A stretch of DNA of 64,000 nucleotides, taken from NCBI RefSeq assembly GCF_040545875.1, contig NZ_JBEPMR010000021.1; one strand, written 5' to 3'. This stretch comes from Faecalicatena_A orotica (GTDB taxonomy: Bacteria; Bacillota; Clostridia; Lachnospirales; Lachnospiraceae). The position numbers were made by a program, and so were the translations under genes. This document shows, in pieces, positions 7,017 to 13,551 of the stretch (positions are counted from its first letter, which is position 1; each line of letters begins with the position of its first letter). Under the pieces are notes generated by a model, which ran no database searches, was not told the origin of the DNA, and was given only the letters and a program-made list of their open reading frames with translations.

Positions 7017-7787
7017 TTATTCCTTTCTTATTTTTATGAAATCGACACTGTTTATTTTCATTCCTTGATAGCTTTTCATGTCATAAAATCCAGTATCTAT
7101 TATTTGTTCCATATTTTCAAATATAATGTCCTCAGGTGTTTCAGTAGTAAATCTTTTCTTTATAGTAGGTTTATCCAGATTTCGAGAACAATATATTTTA
7201 CGAGCTGTGTTCCGTTTACCATTTTCATGCTCATTTAGTATATCTTTGGTTATGTATTTGAAACTATACATGATCTGTTTTAACTTTTCTTTTTGCTTGA
7301 TATGTTCGATATAAACAAATCCTTTTCCCCAAAGCCTTTCTAATTCCTTTACTGGAAAATAGCCTAAATTACAAAGAAAATGAAAGTGATATACGTTACC
7401 ACGTTTTTTTTGTAATTCGTGTACAGCAATGTATTTAAAATTTTTTCCAACTTTATATTTTACCCGTTTCAAAAAGAGATCCCATTCGTGTTGCGCTGCA
7501 GAATAGTCTGTTACAGGATCAGAAAACGTTAATGTTATAAATGTATTTAGATCATTATGAATTGCTAAATCAGCTAAATAGTATATTTTACGGGTATAGT
7601 AATTTTTTCTCCGTTTATCACTAGAGATTTTGTCGCGCAAATCCATTTTATCATAAGTTGTTCTAACATTTATTTTTTTACTGGAGGAAGTTTTAGAATA
7701 TGGGGGGATTCCATACTCTATAGGATTTTCGTATAACTGTATCTCTTTCTTGTGTTTCCATTCAGTAATTTTTTTGTTATACTCCAT
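7017..7787 (-). CDS. Rolling-circle replication initiator (HUH endonuclease) of element 2
   Basis: The 256-residue Rep has motif I FITLTF near residue 86, the metal-binding HFH in NVYHFHFL near 135 and motif III YSFKYITKD near 176 with the probable catalytic Tyr. It would nick an origin to start rolling-circle replication of the excised element. ATG at 7787 follows GGAG; the TTG at 7799 lies upstream of that site. Sequence identity to the Rep of element 1 appears low outside the motifs, although gene order is the same. The hairpin region at 7824-7893 lies just upstream. Confidence 0.87.
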   Translation of the reverse strand: MEYNKKITEWKHKKEIQLYENPIEYGIPPYSKTSSSKKINVRTTYDKMDLRDKISSDKRRKNYYTRKIYYLADLAIHNDLNTFITLTFSDPVTDYSAAQHEWDLFLKRVKYKVGKNFKYIAVHELQKKRGNVYHFHFLCNLGYFPVKELERLWGKGFVYIEHIKQKEKLKQIMYSFKYITKDILNEHENGKRNTARKIYCSRNLDKPTIKKRFTTETPEDIIFENMEQIIDTGFYDMKSYQGMKINSVDFIKIRKE

Positions 7788-7823
7788 ATGTATCTCCAAA
7801 TTTAAAATCTCGTATAATAAGCG

Positions 7824-7893
7824 TATATATCAAGTAAATTTGTTGAGCCAGCTTCGCTGCCGACACAAGTGTCGGCAACTCCACCGGCTCAAC
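7824..7893. other. Candidate double-strand origin of element 2
   Basis: TATATATCAAGTA at 7824-7836 is identical to the word in element 1. It is followed by a nested hairpin: outer arms GTTGAGCC (7842-7849) and GGCTCAAC (7886-7893), inner arms TGCCGACA (7858-7865) and TGTCGGCA (7870-7877) with loop CAAG. It is not followed by a T run, so it is not a simple terminator. Confidence 0.55.
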
Positions 7894-7899
7894 GCTATA

Positions 7900-8400
7900 T
7901 TACCGCTTAATTTTTTTTGCTTTTAGTTCTTGAATCAGAGAACATCCCTTCTGATTTAGTGGAATCCAAACTTCAAAAAAATCATTTGTTAAAGCTTGAA
8001 AATAGACTTTTTTCCAATCTATTCTCACACGGCGTTGGATTCGGTAGAAGGTAGATAAGGAACGTGCGATTGCTCTCTGTTTGTTTAGTTTTGATTTTTC
8101 TGCCACAATAGACGTGAATGACAGGAAATCAATATTGATGACTAGTACACCATTTAATTCATCTACAAGGCAACCTAACAGATCAGGTTCGTGAACTAAG
8201 CTTCCTAATGTTTCAAGCCATAATTCTGCTTCTTCAAATGTGAGTATCAGATTATGATTCACAGTGGGGCGCCATCCCAATACATAGGCAAACAATGTCA
8301 GAAAGTCCTTAATACCGTCCTTTATTGATTTTTTATTTTGGATTTTTTGAAATATAAATCCACCAACTAATATAATTAATAATATTACAATAATTATCAT
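7900..8400 (-). CDS. Hypothetical membrane-anchored protein (element 2)
   Basis: The 166-residue protein has one N-terminal transmembrane segment (IIIVILLIILVGGFIF) and a cytoplasmic remainder with a basic C-terminus (LKAKKIKR). The ATG follows GGAGG. I recognise no family. The central region is mixed alpha/beta with several Trp and Phe residues. It lies first upstream of the putative origin on the same strand as rep, downstream of two other small genes, probably in one transcript. A role in replication anchoring or entry exclusion is conceivable; nothing in the sequence decides it. Confidence 0.65.
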   Translation of the reverse strand: MIIIVILLIILVGGFIFQKIQNKKSIKDGIKDFLTLFAYVLGWRPTVNHNLILTFEEAELWLETLGSLVHEPDLLGCLVDELNGVLVINIDFLSFTSIVAEKSKLNKQRAIARSLSTFYRIQRRVRIDWKKVYFQALTNDFFEVWIPLNQKGCSLIQELKAKKIKR

Positions 8401-8450
8401 GTTATCCTCCTGTATCTGCTTTCAGAATCGTCTGATTATATCCGAACTTT

Positions 8451-8497
8451 CTGAAGTGTCAAGGGTTCGCTTCGCCGTTCCGCCCTTGACGCTTCAG
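8451..8497. other. Long hairpin between small genes of element 2
   Basis: CTGAAGTGTCAAGGG (8451-8465) pairs with CCCTTGACGCTTCAG (8483-8497) with one mismatch, and the loop contains TTCGCTTCGCC. No T run follows on either strand. It could be a single-strand origin or an mRNA stabiliser. Confidence 0.5.
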
Positions 8498-8517
8498 CCA
8501 GTTCAGATTTAAATTAA

Positions 8518-8847
8518 TCAATCCCGAAAGCGAAAATGTGCTTTGTTAACGAGTTTCAAAACTAAAAGGTAAGACATGCTCAACGGAATACCGATTATAA
8601 AAATGACGGCGAGAAAAGGAAGTAACGGTATAAAAATTACCTTCAAAAAACATTTCCCATATGGAGTGTAAAACCAGTCCGACGCTTCTTTGCTTGGGTT
8701 TTCATTTTTGTAAACTAAAGATAGCTGCCACCCTAGAACCACTAACCATAGAATTGTTAAAAAAATACAAAAATAAAACGGATCCATCCATTTAAAGTGA
8801 TATATTATTTGGATGTTGGTCAAATAAGCCAGAAATTTTTTCATCAT
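8518..8847 (-). CDS. Hypothetical two-pass membrane protein (element 2)
   Basis: The 109-residue protein has two hydrophobic segments (about residues 26-42, FCIFLTILWLVVLGW, and 74-95, FIPLLPFLAVIFIIGIPL), so both ends face the same side. Its start codon overlaps the stop of the upstream gene (ATGATG over TGA), which shows translational coupling. No family is recognised. Confidence 0.6.
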   Translation of the reverse strand: MMKKFLAYLTNIQIIYHFKWMDPFYFCIFLTILWLVVLGWQLSLVYKNENPSKEASDWFYTPYGKCFLKVIFIPLLPFLAVIFIIGIPLSMSYLLVLKLVNKAHFRFRD

Positions 8848-9230
8848 AAGCGTGCCACCACCTCTCCTGTAGATCGGTTTACAATGGTGTAACCTTCAGC
8901 TTGGAAGTATACGTTACGACGCGCGTCGATGTAGCTGATCTTCAGATTTTGGAAGGTGATTTGATAATCATCATCGTCCAGAATTTCGGCTTTAATTGGA
9001 AGCTTTTCCTCCAAAACCTTTACGGAAAAGCGGACTTTTGATAATTCGCTGTTTCCCTTTGGAATTTCTACCTCAAAACGATTGCTTTCCTCTTTTTCAG
9101 GCAAAATGTTACCATCACTGTCTTTCTTGTCTTTGGATCGGTGTTCGATTCCGATTAGATCGTGCTCGATTTCGGTAAGCGCATTTGCGATAACCTGAAG
9201 TATTATTGAATACATATTTTTCAAAGCCAT
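8844..9230 (-). CDS. Hypothetical soluble protein (element 2)
   Basis: The 128-residue acidic protein starts at an ATG after GGAGG. The first half is charged, and the second half alternates as beta strands (YQITFQNLKISYIDARRNVYFQ). It is first in the minus-strand run 9230-5667 that leads through rep to int. It holds the same place as the small protein of element 1 at 3228, although sequence similarity is not obvious. An OB-like ssDNA-binding function would suit a rolling-circle element but is inference only. Confidence 0.6.
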   Translation of the reverse strand: MALKNMYSIILQVIANALTEIEHDLIGIEHRSKDKKDSDGNILPEKEESNRFEVEIPKGNSELSKVRFSVKVLEEKLPIKAEILDDDDYQITFQNLKISYIDARRNVYFQAEGYTIVNRSTGEVVARL

Positions 9231-9579
9231 ATGGCCTCCTTTGCGACCTTCCCGCGGTGAAAGTCGACTTGTTTATTTCAGCTGATAAGTATAATTTAGC
9301 ACTTTTTCGAATAAAATCTATTGACAAAATGAATGAGGAAAATAGGGGATGAATTGTTCGAATTTTATTAAAAAGAACCAGGAGTATAAGGAAAGACATG
9401 GGTATTTGTTACCCTTGGAATAAGGGGAGTTTTTTAAAGTAGTTAAAAGATATTAAAAAGATATGGGTATTGGCTTCACTTGAATTTTATCCTTTGCACA
9501 AAACATATGTTCTTGAAGAAAAAATAAATTTTAAGCAAATAAAAGCAGAATTGTGTATGCAATTCTGCTTTTAAGAATT
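9231..9579. other. Intergenic region of element 2: promoter and terminator
   Basis: Reading leftward, a good -10 (TATACT, plus-strand 9288-9293) lacks a good -35, which suggests regulated expression of the 9230 gene. A hairpin with 13-base arms AAAAGCAGAATTG (9541-9553) and CAATTCTGCTTTT (9560-9572) is a terminator for the minus-strand gene at 9580. A TTGACA at 9321 has no matching -10. I see no gene in the remainder. Confidence 0.5.
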
Positions 9580-9810
9580 TTATACCCCTTCAAAGATTGA
9601 CGTAAGAAATTCGTATATCCGTATTCTTTCAAAAAGTTTACGCCTCATTCGTTCATAATCTTCTTCTGTCAAATTTAGCTGAATATCTTCTACTTTCTTT
9701 ATTTCAAGTTGTGTCCATTCCTCTGCGACTTCTGGATTGGCGTTAATAAAAGCAGCCAGATCTTCTATAGCTAGTTGTGATGTTGCTTCTTCATATTCTT
9801 CAACTGTCAT
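9580..9810 (-). CDS. Small acidic hypothetical protein (element 2)
   Basis: The 76-residue, strongly acidic, helical protein (EEYEEATSQLAIEDLAAFINANPEVAEEW) ends with a basic segment. The ATG is preceded by a weak GGGATG site. It has a terminator right after its stop. It lies back to back with the Cro-like gene at 9927. Small acidic proteins in such positions sometimes are antitoxins or anti-repressors, but no partner is visible. Confidence 0.5.
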   Translation of the reverse strand: MTVEEYEEATSQLAIEDLAAFINANPEVAEEWTQLEIKKVEDIQLNLTEEDYERMRRKLFERIRIYEFLTSIFEGV

Positions 9811-9926
9811 TTAAATGCTCATCCCTTTCTATTGTATGTATATTTCTAGTATACATCCTTGTGATCACGTTCACAATATCCGTATGCTTATTTTATCCAT
9901 ATAATATAGGAATAGAGCGAAGGGTG

Positions 9927-10139
9927 GTGAGAGCAATTATAGATTATAGTCCGTTATGGGATACGATGAAAAAGAAAAATTGTTCTCAGTATAAGTTGCT
10001 AAAAAGTGGAATTGATAATAAAACTTTAGATTATTTAAAGAAAAATAATAATATAACTCTTTTAACTTTAGAAAAGATCTGCCGTATTTTAGAGTGTACG
10101 CCAAACGATGTTGTAAAGTTTATAGAAGTAGAAAAATAG
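9927..10139 (+). CDS. Small Cro/CI-type DNA-binding protein (element 2)
   Basis: The 70-residue HTH_26-type protein (WDTMKKKNCSQYKLLKSGIDNKTL, then LEKICRILECTPNDVVKFIE) is related in type to the 4736 gene of element 1. GTG at 9927 gives the usual length of the family. An open frame further upstream codes for hydrophobic sequence unlike the family. A terminator follows directly. It occupies the right end of the element, next to the arm repeats. Confidence 0.7.
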   Translation: MRAIIDYSPLWDTMKKKNCSQYKLLKSGIDNKTLDYLKKNNNITLLTLEKICRILECTPNDVVKFIEVEK

Positions 10140-10140
10140 A

Positions 10141-10167
10141 GCAACCTTTTAGAAGAGGTTGCTTTTT
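10141..10167 (+). terminator. Terminator after the Cro-like gene of element 2
   Basis: GCAACCT (10141-10147) pairs with AGGTTGC (10156-10162), followed by TTTTT. The T run merges with the right arm repeat of element 2. Confidence 0.85.
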
Positions 10168-10187
10168 GATTACATATTTGATTACAC
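10165..10187. repeat. Element 2 right arm-type repeats
   Basis: TTTGATTACA (10165-10174) and TTTGATTACAC (10177-10187) match the left-end words of element 2 at 5652-5672. Confidence 0.7.
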
Positions 10188-10244
10188 TTTTTAGAAGAAG
10201 CTCTGAACCCTCCTTTTTATCAGCGTTTTTTTGTTAGCCGGATT

Positions 10245-10267
10245 GTTCGATTCCGGTCTGCGGCATT
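10245..10267. repeat. att3, tRNA-Leu 3' end copy
   Basis: This is a 23-base exact match to the tRNA-Leu end, between elements 2 and 3. Confidence 0.88.
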
Positions 10268-10276
10268 CATGGAATA

Positions 10277-10316
10277 GCTTCAAGTGCTTATAAATAAGGC
10301 ATTTGAAGTTTTTTAT
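10277..10316. terminator. Terminator at the left end of element 3
   Basis: CTTCAAGTGC (10278-10287) pairs with GCATTTGAAG (10299-10308, one G-T pair), followed by a T-rich run. It has the same position as the hairpins after att1 and att2 but a different sequence. Confidence 0.7.
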
Positions 10317-10327
10317 TTTTTAAAAAA

Positions 10328-10345
10328 GTTGTACATTTTTGTACA
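10328..10345. repeat. Element 3 left repeats (third arm type)
   Basis: GTTGTACA (10328-10335) and TTTGTACA (10338-10345) lie where elements 1 and 2 have their arm repeats, but the word is different. No copy is found at the right end of element 3. Confidence 0.55.
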
Positions 10346-10362
10346 GTGGACAAATTACAAGT

Positions 10363-10785
10363 TTACGCAAGAATTTTTGACATCTGCTGAATATCGTTAT
10401 CTTGTACACGCTGACCGATATAATGTTCTGTCATGGTTAAGGTTGAATGTCCAAGCAATGGCTGTATGTCAATGGCTTTGACTCTTGCATCATATAACAT
10501 GGACGCACCAGTAAACCTGATTTTGTGGCTTGACAGATAAGGAATACCAACCTTATTGCAATATTTTTTAAGTCTTCTGTTGAACGTGTCTGTAGTCAGT
10601 GGTCTACCGTAGTGCATGTAGATAAGTTTACCAGTGGGATTTAAAGTTTTTATTTTACGAAGAATGTTTAAACCCTCATCAGAAATAAATTCTGTTCGTA
10701 CACTGTAGTCTGGATTGCCTTTAGGATCTTTCAATACCCTGCATGGCTGACTCAATGTCAAATCGTCCTGCCATACACGTTCTTC
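10363..10785 (-). pseudogene. Truncated tyrosine integrase (element 3)
   Basis: Only the C-terminal third of an integrase remains, beginning at residues corresponding to CERV of Int1 (about residue 276). It keeps SHKIRFTGAS, LLGHSTLT and the nucleophile motif EHYIGQ, but it has lost the arm-binding and core-binding domains and the first catalytic Arg. Upstream the reading frame runs straight into the fragment of the Cro-like gene, so the break is at 10785/10786. The protein cannot be active. It differs from Int1 and Int2, so it represents a third integrase lineage. Confidence 0.9.
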
Positions 10786-10923
10786 GAGTTGGATATTCCA
10801 AGGTCAAATTTTAACAGATATTGCAGAAATGAATTTCAAAGCTTGGACGCGAATTTAATTTGTAAGTTATGTGATTATTTTGAGTGTGAAGTTGGCGAAT
10901 TGATTTGCTATCTAAAAGAATAG
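10786..10923 (+). pseudogene. 3' fragment of a Cro-like gene (element 3)
   Basis: Forty-five codons starting at GAGTTGGATATTCC are in frame with and nearly identical to the end of the element 1 gene at 4736 (ELDIPRSNFNRYCRNEFQ onward, with substitutions such as Arg to Ser and Asp to Glu). The 5' part, including the start, is missing and is replaced by integrase sequence on the other strand. Confidence 0.9.
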
Positions 10924-10996
10924 CAAGCGGTTGTTGTTGAGATGAAATAGATAGAAGGGTATGCGGAAATGTGAAAGTCTCTTATAACTTTTTGGA

Positions 10997-11024
10997 TGTA
11001 CATTTTATAAAATAGAATTATACT
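10997..11024 (+). promoter_or_regulatory. Cargo promoter of element 3
   Basis: TGTACA (10997-11002) and TATACT (11019-11024) are spaced by 16 bases. The sequence TTTATAAAATAGAATTATAC matches the element 1 cargo promoter apart from one base. Confidence 0.65.
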
Positions 11025-11072
11025 GTGAGCAATGAAAGTTTAAAAAATTAGAAGTGGTATTAGGGGGCAATT

Positions 11073-11699
11073 ATGAAAGATGAAGTGATATACTTGTTTA
11101 CAGATGTTGGTGAGTTTACTTTAGACTCTTTTATGCCAGATGGGATTATAAAAGATTTACCTATTATCGGTCCTGTTTTTGAATTGGTAAAAATAGGTAA
11201 AGATATTCATGATAGAATTTTTGTGGAAAAAATTAAGAGTTTTATTGAGAACATAGACAAAAATCAGAAATGGAAAGAAAAATTTAGTGATGAGGAAGAG
11301 TGTAATAAGATATCAAAACAACTCCTGTATATAGTTGACTCATGTGATGATGATAATAAGCTGAGACTAATTGGAATAGCATTTAATTATTTAGTAAATG
11401 GAGAAATAAGCAAGAATGTGTTTTTTTATACTGTTAATATAATTTCAAAATCGTTTTATCCATTTTTAAAAATACTATTAGAAATCGATGAATCCGATGA
11501 GCGTTTCAAAAACGATGGAACAAAGTATGATTATGCTGGGATAACACATTTGTTAAATATAGGTGCATTAGATTTTGACGGTCAAACGATGGCATCGTTT
11601 AACTCCCAAACGGGTAAAATAGAATCACTACCATCTGTAATAGTGGCATTAAACGGATATAGCGATTTTTTAAGGGAACTTTTAAACAAGATGCATTAA
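11073..11699 (+). CDS. Cargo protein of unknown function (element 3)
   Basis: The 208-residue protein has a moderately hydrophobic N-terminal segment around residues 25-40 (IIKDLPIIGPVFELVKIG), followed by charged helices and no enzyme motif. The ATG follows AGGGGG. Proteins with an IPIIGxxxxLxKxGK-type start and a helical body are common as lone cargo on mobile elements, some in anti-phage loci, but this one cannot be assigned. It is intact even though the rest of element 3 is decayed, and its low GC fits a transferred gene. It uses the same promoter as the unrelated cargo gene of element 1. Confidence 0.7.
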   Translation: MKDEVIYLFTDVGEFTLDSFMPDGIIKDLPIIGPVFELVKIGKDIHDRIFVEKIKSFIENIDKNQKWKEKFSDEEECNKISKQLLYIVDSCDDDNKLRLIGIAFNYLVNGEISKNVFFYTVNIISKSFYPFLKILLEIDESDERFKNDGTKYDYAGITHLLNIGALDFDGQTMASFNSQTGKIESLPSVIVALNGYSDFLRELLNKMH

Positions 11700-11821
11700 T
11701 GTCATCTATCCATTTTGGAGTACTCCATAGTAGAGATTAAAATATCTATTTAAACTCTGTTTGCCACGGAAACAATAATATATTTTTATACCAATAAATT
11801 TAGGGTTATAGATGAGAATTC

Positions 11822-11841
11822 TTTGAACACTTTTTGAACAC
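11822..11841. repeat. Element 3 right arm-type repeats (element 1 type)
   Basis: Two copies of TTTGAACAC match element 1, not the TTGTACA repeats at the left end of element 3. Confidence 0.7.
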
Positions 11842-11899
11842 CTAGACCGTGATGAAGTCCTCAAAGCCCCTTTCTATCAGTAATTGAGATTTGTTAAAA

Positions 11900-11922
11900 C
11901 GGTTCGAATTCGGTCTGCGGCA
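11900..11922. repeat. att4, degenerate tRNA-Leu 3' end copy
   Basis: This copy has two substitutions relative to att1 (GAATTCGG for GATTCCGG). It marks the distal end of the array and is the most diverged copy, as expected for the oldest junction. Confidence 0.8.
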
Positions 11923-11927
11923 GATGT

Positions 11928-11960
11928 AAAAGGCTTTAACCATAAGGGTTTGGCCTTTTT
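11928..11960 (+). terminator. Terminator after att4
   Basis: AAAAGGC and GCCTTTTT flank an ACC/GGT inner stem and end in a T run. This may be the original terminator of tRNA-Leu before integration. Confidence 0.6.
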
Positions 11961-12312
11961 AATTTTCTATTCGATATTTTTCTTTAATATCAAGCATCCC
12001 TCCATTTTTTCCAAACATCCCTCCTGTTTTTAAGACTGATAGTTTGCAAGAATTGCATTTGCAGACTCTTTGATATATTCTTAAATATACTGTGTGTTTT
12101 TAACCAAAAAGAGTAGTTAGGTCTTTCTCTTTGTCGAGATAGATTATATTTTGTCGAGGAACAGTGGGCTCATCACCTTCACAAATTTTGCACTTGATAA
12201 CCCCCAAATTTGGAGATGTACCTCCCACTTTTAATTAAGAATGCACTGGTAAACGGACGGTTTGATGAAGACCTGTATTGGCACGGTAAAGTTGATTGTA
12301 TATATGAATGCT

Positions 12313-13431
12313 CTACATCTCTTTTTGGAGAGGCGCCCTGTTCATCAACTTCTTGTTGGTATTATCACGAATTAATTGACAGAGCACTGCTACCAGTGGG
12401 ATAAAAAATATAATGCCCGGCAGGCCGAACAGTTTTCCCCCAATAAGGGCTCCGATCAGCGTCCAAAGAGGGGAAAGTCCTACGGAGGTACCCACTACAT
12501 GAGGATAGATAAACTGGTTTTCTATAAATTGTACAACAAAATGCGTAAGAATGCCGAGCAATACCTTGTTTGGCGCTACCAGCAGTGTTAAAAATGCACC
12601 GATAAAGCCAGCGGAAAAGGCCCCCACGATAGGGACAAAAGCGGATAGACCAGTTAAAAAGGCAATCAGGCCGGCATAGGGCAGACGGAGCACACTATAA
12701 GCCATAAGAATCAGGCAGCCCAGAAGGATTGCCTCCACACATTGCCCGGATAAAAATTTTGTGAAAGTGTTTTGAACCAGAGCCGCAATGTGAAAAAATT
12801 TATCTGCAATCTGATTTGGCAGATTGGCCGTCATCAGCCTTTTTGTCTGCCTTGCCAAAACCTGTTTACTCAGCAGGATATACACAGAAATGATTATGGC
12901 AAATACGGTATTGGCTATCCCGGAAGCAGTAGCGGATACAAGATTTACCGCTGAACCAAACAGTGCACCGGCACTGTTCGAGAGTTGGTCCCAATCAAAG
13001 CCTGCAATCCATTCCGAAAGTTCGGTAAGATCTACGGAATGCTCTTTAAAGTAGGATATCCATTCCGGCAGCCTTTCCTGAATCAGAGGCCAAATGCTTT
13101 GCACAGACTTCACCAGTTCGGGAATCACCATCGTTGCCGCAAGAGAAATGACCAATATGATACAAACTAACGTCAAAATCAGGCTGAATACACTCAGGAG
13201 ATTGCCGTTTGGCTTTTTCTTTGCTTTTGAAAATACCCGGATAAAAAGATTTTCAAATCCTTTCATAGGAACATTTAGCACAAAGGCAAGTACCATTCCC
13301 AACAGGATTGGAAAAACAAGACTGACGATTTTTAATAAAAAAGACCCAACTGCCTGCAGATTCATGGCTGCGGCATATAAAAGCACACCAAAAGCGATAA
13401 AGCATAGAGTTTTTTTTGTTTGATGCATCAT
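12313..13431 (-). CDS. AI-2E family transporter (UPF0118)
   Basis: This polytopic membrane protein of about 372 residues has paired N-terminal hydrophobic helices, a central amphipathic region and C-terminal helices typical of PF01594 (LFGLPGIIFFIPLVAVL near the end, PIVGAFSAGFIGAFLTLL before it). Members have been linked to autoinducer-2 export or sodium/proton exchange; the substrate here is unknown. ATG at 13431 follows AGAGGA; a frame from 13458 is open but lacks a site. The promoter (13488-13516) carries the same palindromic operator as the MarR genes and the ABC operon, which places it in that regulon. Confidence 0.88.
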   Translation of the reverse strand: MMHQTKKTLCFIAFGVLLYAAAMNLQAVGSFLLKIVSLVFPILLGMVLAFVLNVPMKGFENLFIRVFSKAKKKPNGNLLSVFSLILTLVCIILVISLAATMVIPELVKSVQSIWPLIQERLPEWISYFKEHSVDLTELSEWIAGFDWDQLSNSAGALFGSAVNLVSATASGIANTVFAIIISVYILLSKQVLARQTKRLMTANLPNQIADKFFHIAALVQNTFTKFLSGQCVEAILLGCLILMAYSVLRLPYAGLIAFLTGLSAFVPIVGAFSAGFIGAFLTLLVAPNKVLLGILTHFVVQFIENQFIYPHVVGTSVGLSPLWTLIGALIGGKLFGLPGIIFFIPLVAVLCQLIRDNTNKKLMNRAPLQKEM

Positions 13432-13465
13432 GTGTATGATTCCTCTTTCTTTCCTCATTTTTTTA

Positions 13466-13516
13466 GAGTCCTAGTTCGGATACTTGTAGTATAGTCCGAA
13501 ATAGGACTCATGTCAA
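13466..13516 (-). promoter_or_regulatory. Promoter with MarR-type operators for the AI-2E gene
   Basis: On the minus strand TTGACA (13511-13516) and TATACT (13488-13493) are 17 bases apart. The spacer is an operator (GTCCGAAATAGGAC, 13494-13507). A second half-conserved copy (GTCCTAGTTCGGATAC, 13469-13484) lies downstream of the -10. Confidence 0.85.
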
Positions 13517-13551
13517 GAAAGTTGATAAAAATAGGATGGATTTCCTGTTAC

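Larger units (their letters stand above)
5566..10267. mobile_element. Integrative element 2 (tRNA-Leu, tyrosine integrase, RCR Rep)
   Basis: The element lies between att copies at 5566-5592 and 10245-10267 and has the same plan as element 1: integrase next to the left att, then Rep, a hairpin, small membrane proteins and a Cro-like gene at the right end. The integrase and Rep are clearly diverged from those of element 1. Subterminal repeats TTTGATTACAC occur twice at each end and differ from those of element 1, in keeping with a different integrase specificity. Confidence 0.88.
10245..11922. mobile_element. Integrative element 3, deleted and chimeric remnant
   Basis: The remnant lies between att copies at 10245-10267 and 11900-11922 and is only 1.7 kb. 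It holds the C-terminal half of a third integrase, an in-frame 3' fragment of a Cro-like gene related to that of element 1, a promoter and a 208-codon cargo gene. Rep, origin and repressor are missing. Left-end repeats (TTGTACA type) do not match right-end repeats (TTTGAACAC type), which indicates fusion of two different elements. It should be unable to excise by itself. Confidence 0.85.
11700..12312. other. Right end of element 3 and empty flank
   Basis: The region contains TTTGAACAC repeats (11822-11830, 11833-11841), the att4 site (11900-11922) and a terminator (11928-11960). From 11966 to 12312 I see no supported gene: an open frame from 12210 overlaps the AI-2E gene tail and has no ribosome binding site. 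Confidence 0.6.

Noticed and set aside
9777..9926. N-terminal hydrophobic extension of the element 2 Cro-like gene
   Set aside because: It overlaps the divergent 9580 gene and lacks family similarity; GTG at 9927 gives the typical length.
10284..10481. 65-codon plus-strand frame at the left end of element 3
   Set aside because: It overlaps a terminator and the truncated integrase on the other strand and has no ribosome binding site.
12210..12404. Open frame of 64 codons upstream and antisense to the AI-2E gene end
   Set aside because: It has no ribosome binding site, overlaps the AI-2E coding region on the other strand by about 90 bases and resembles no family.
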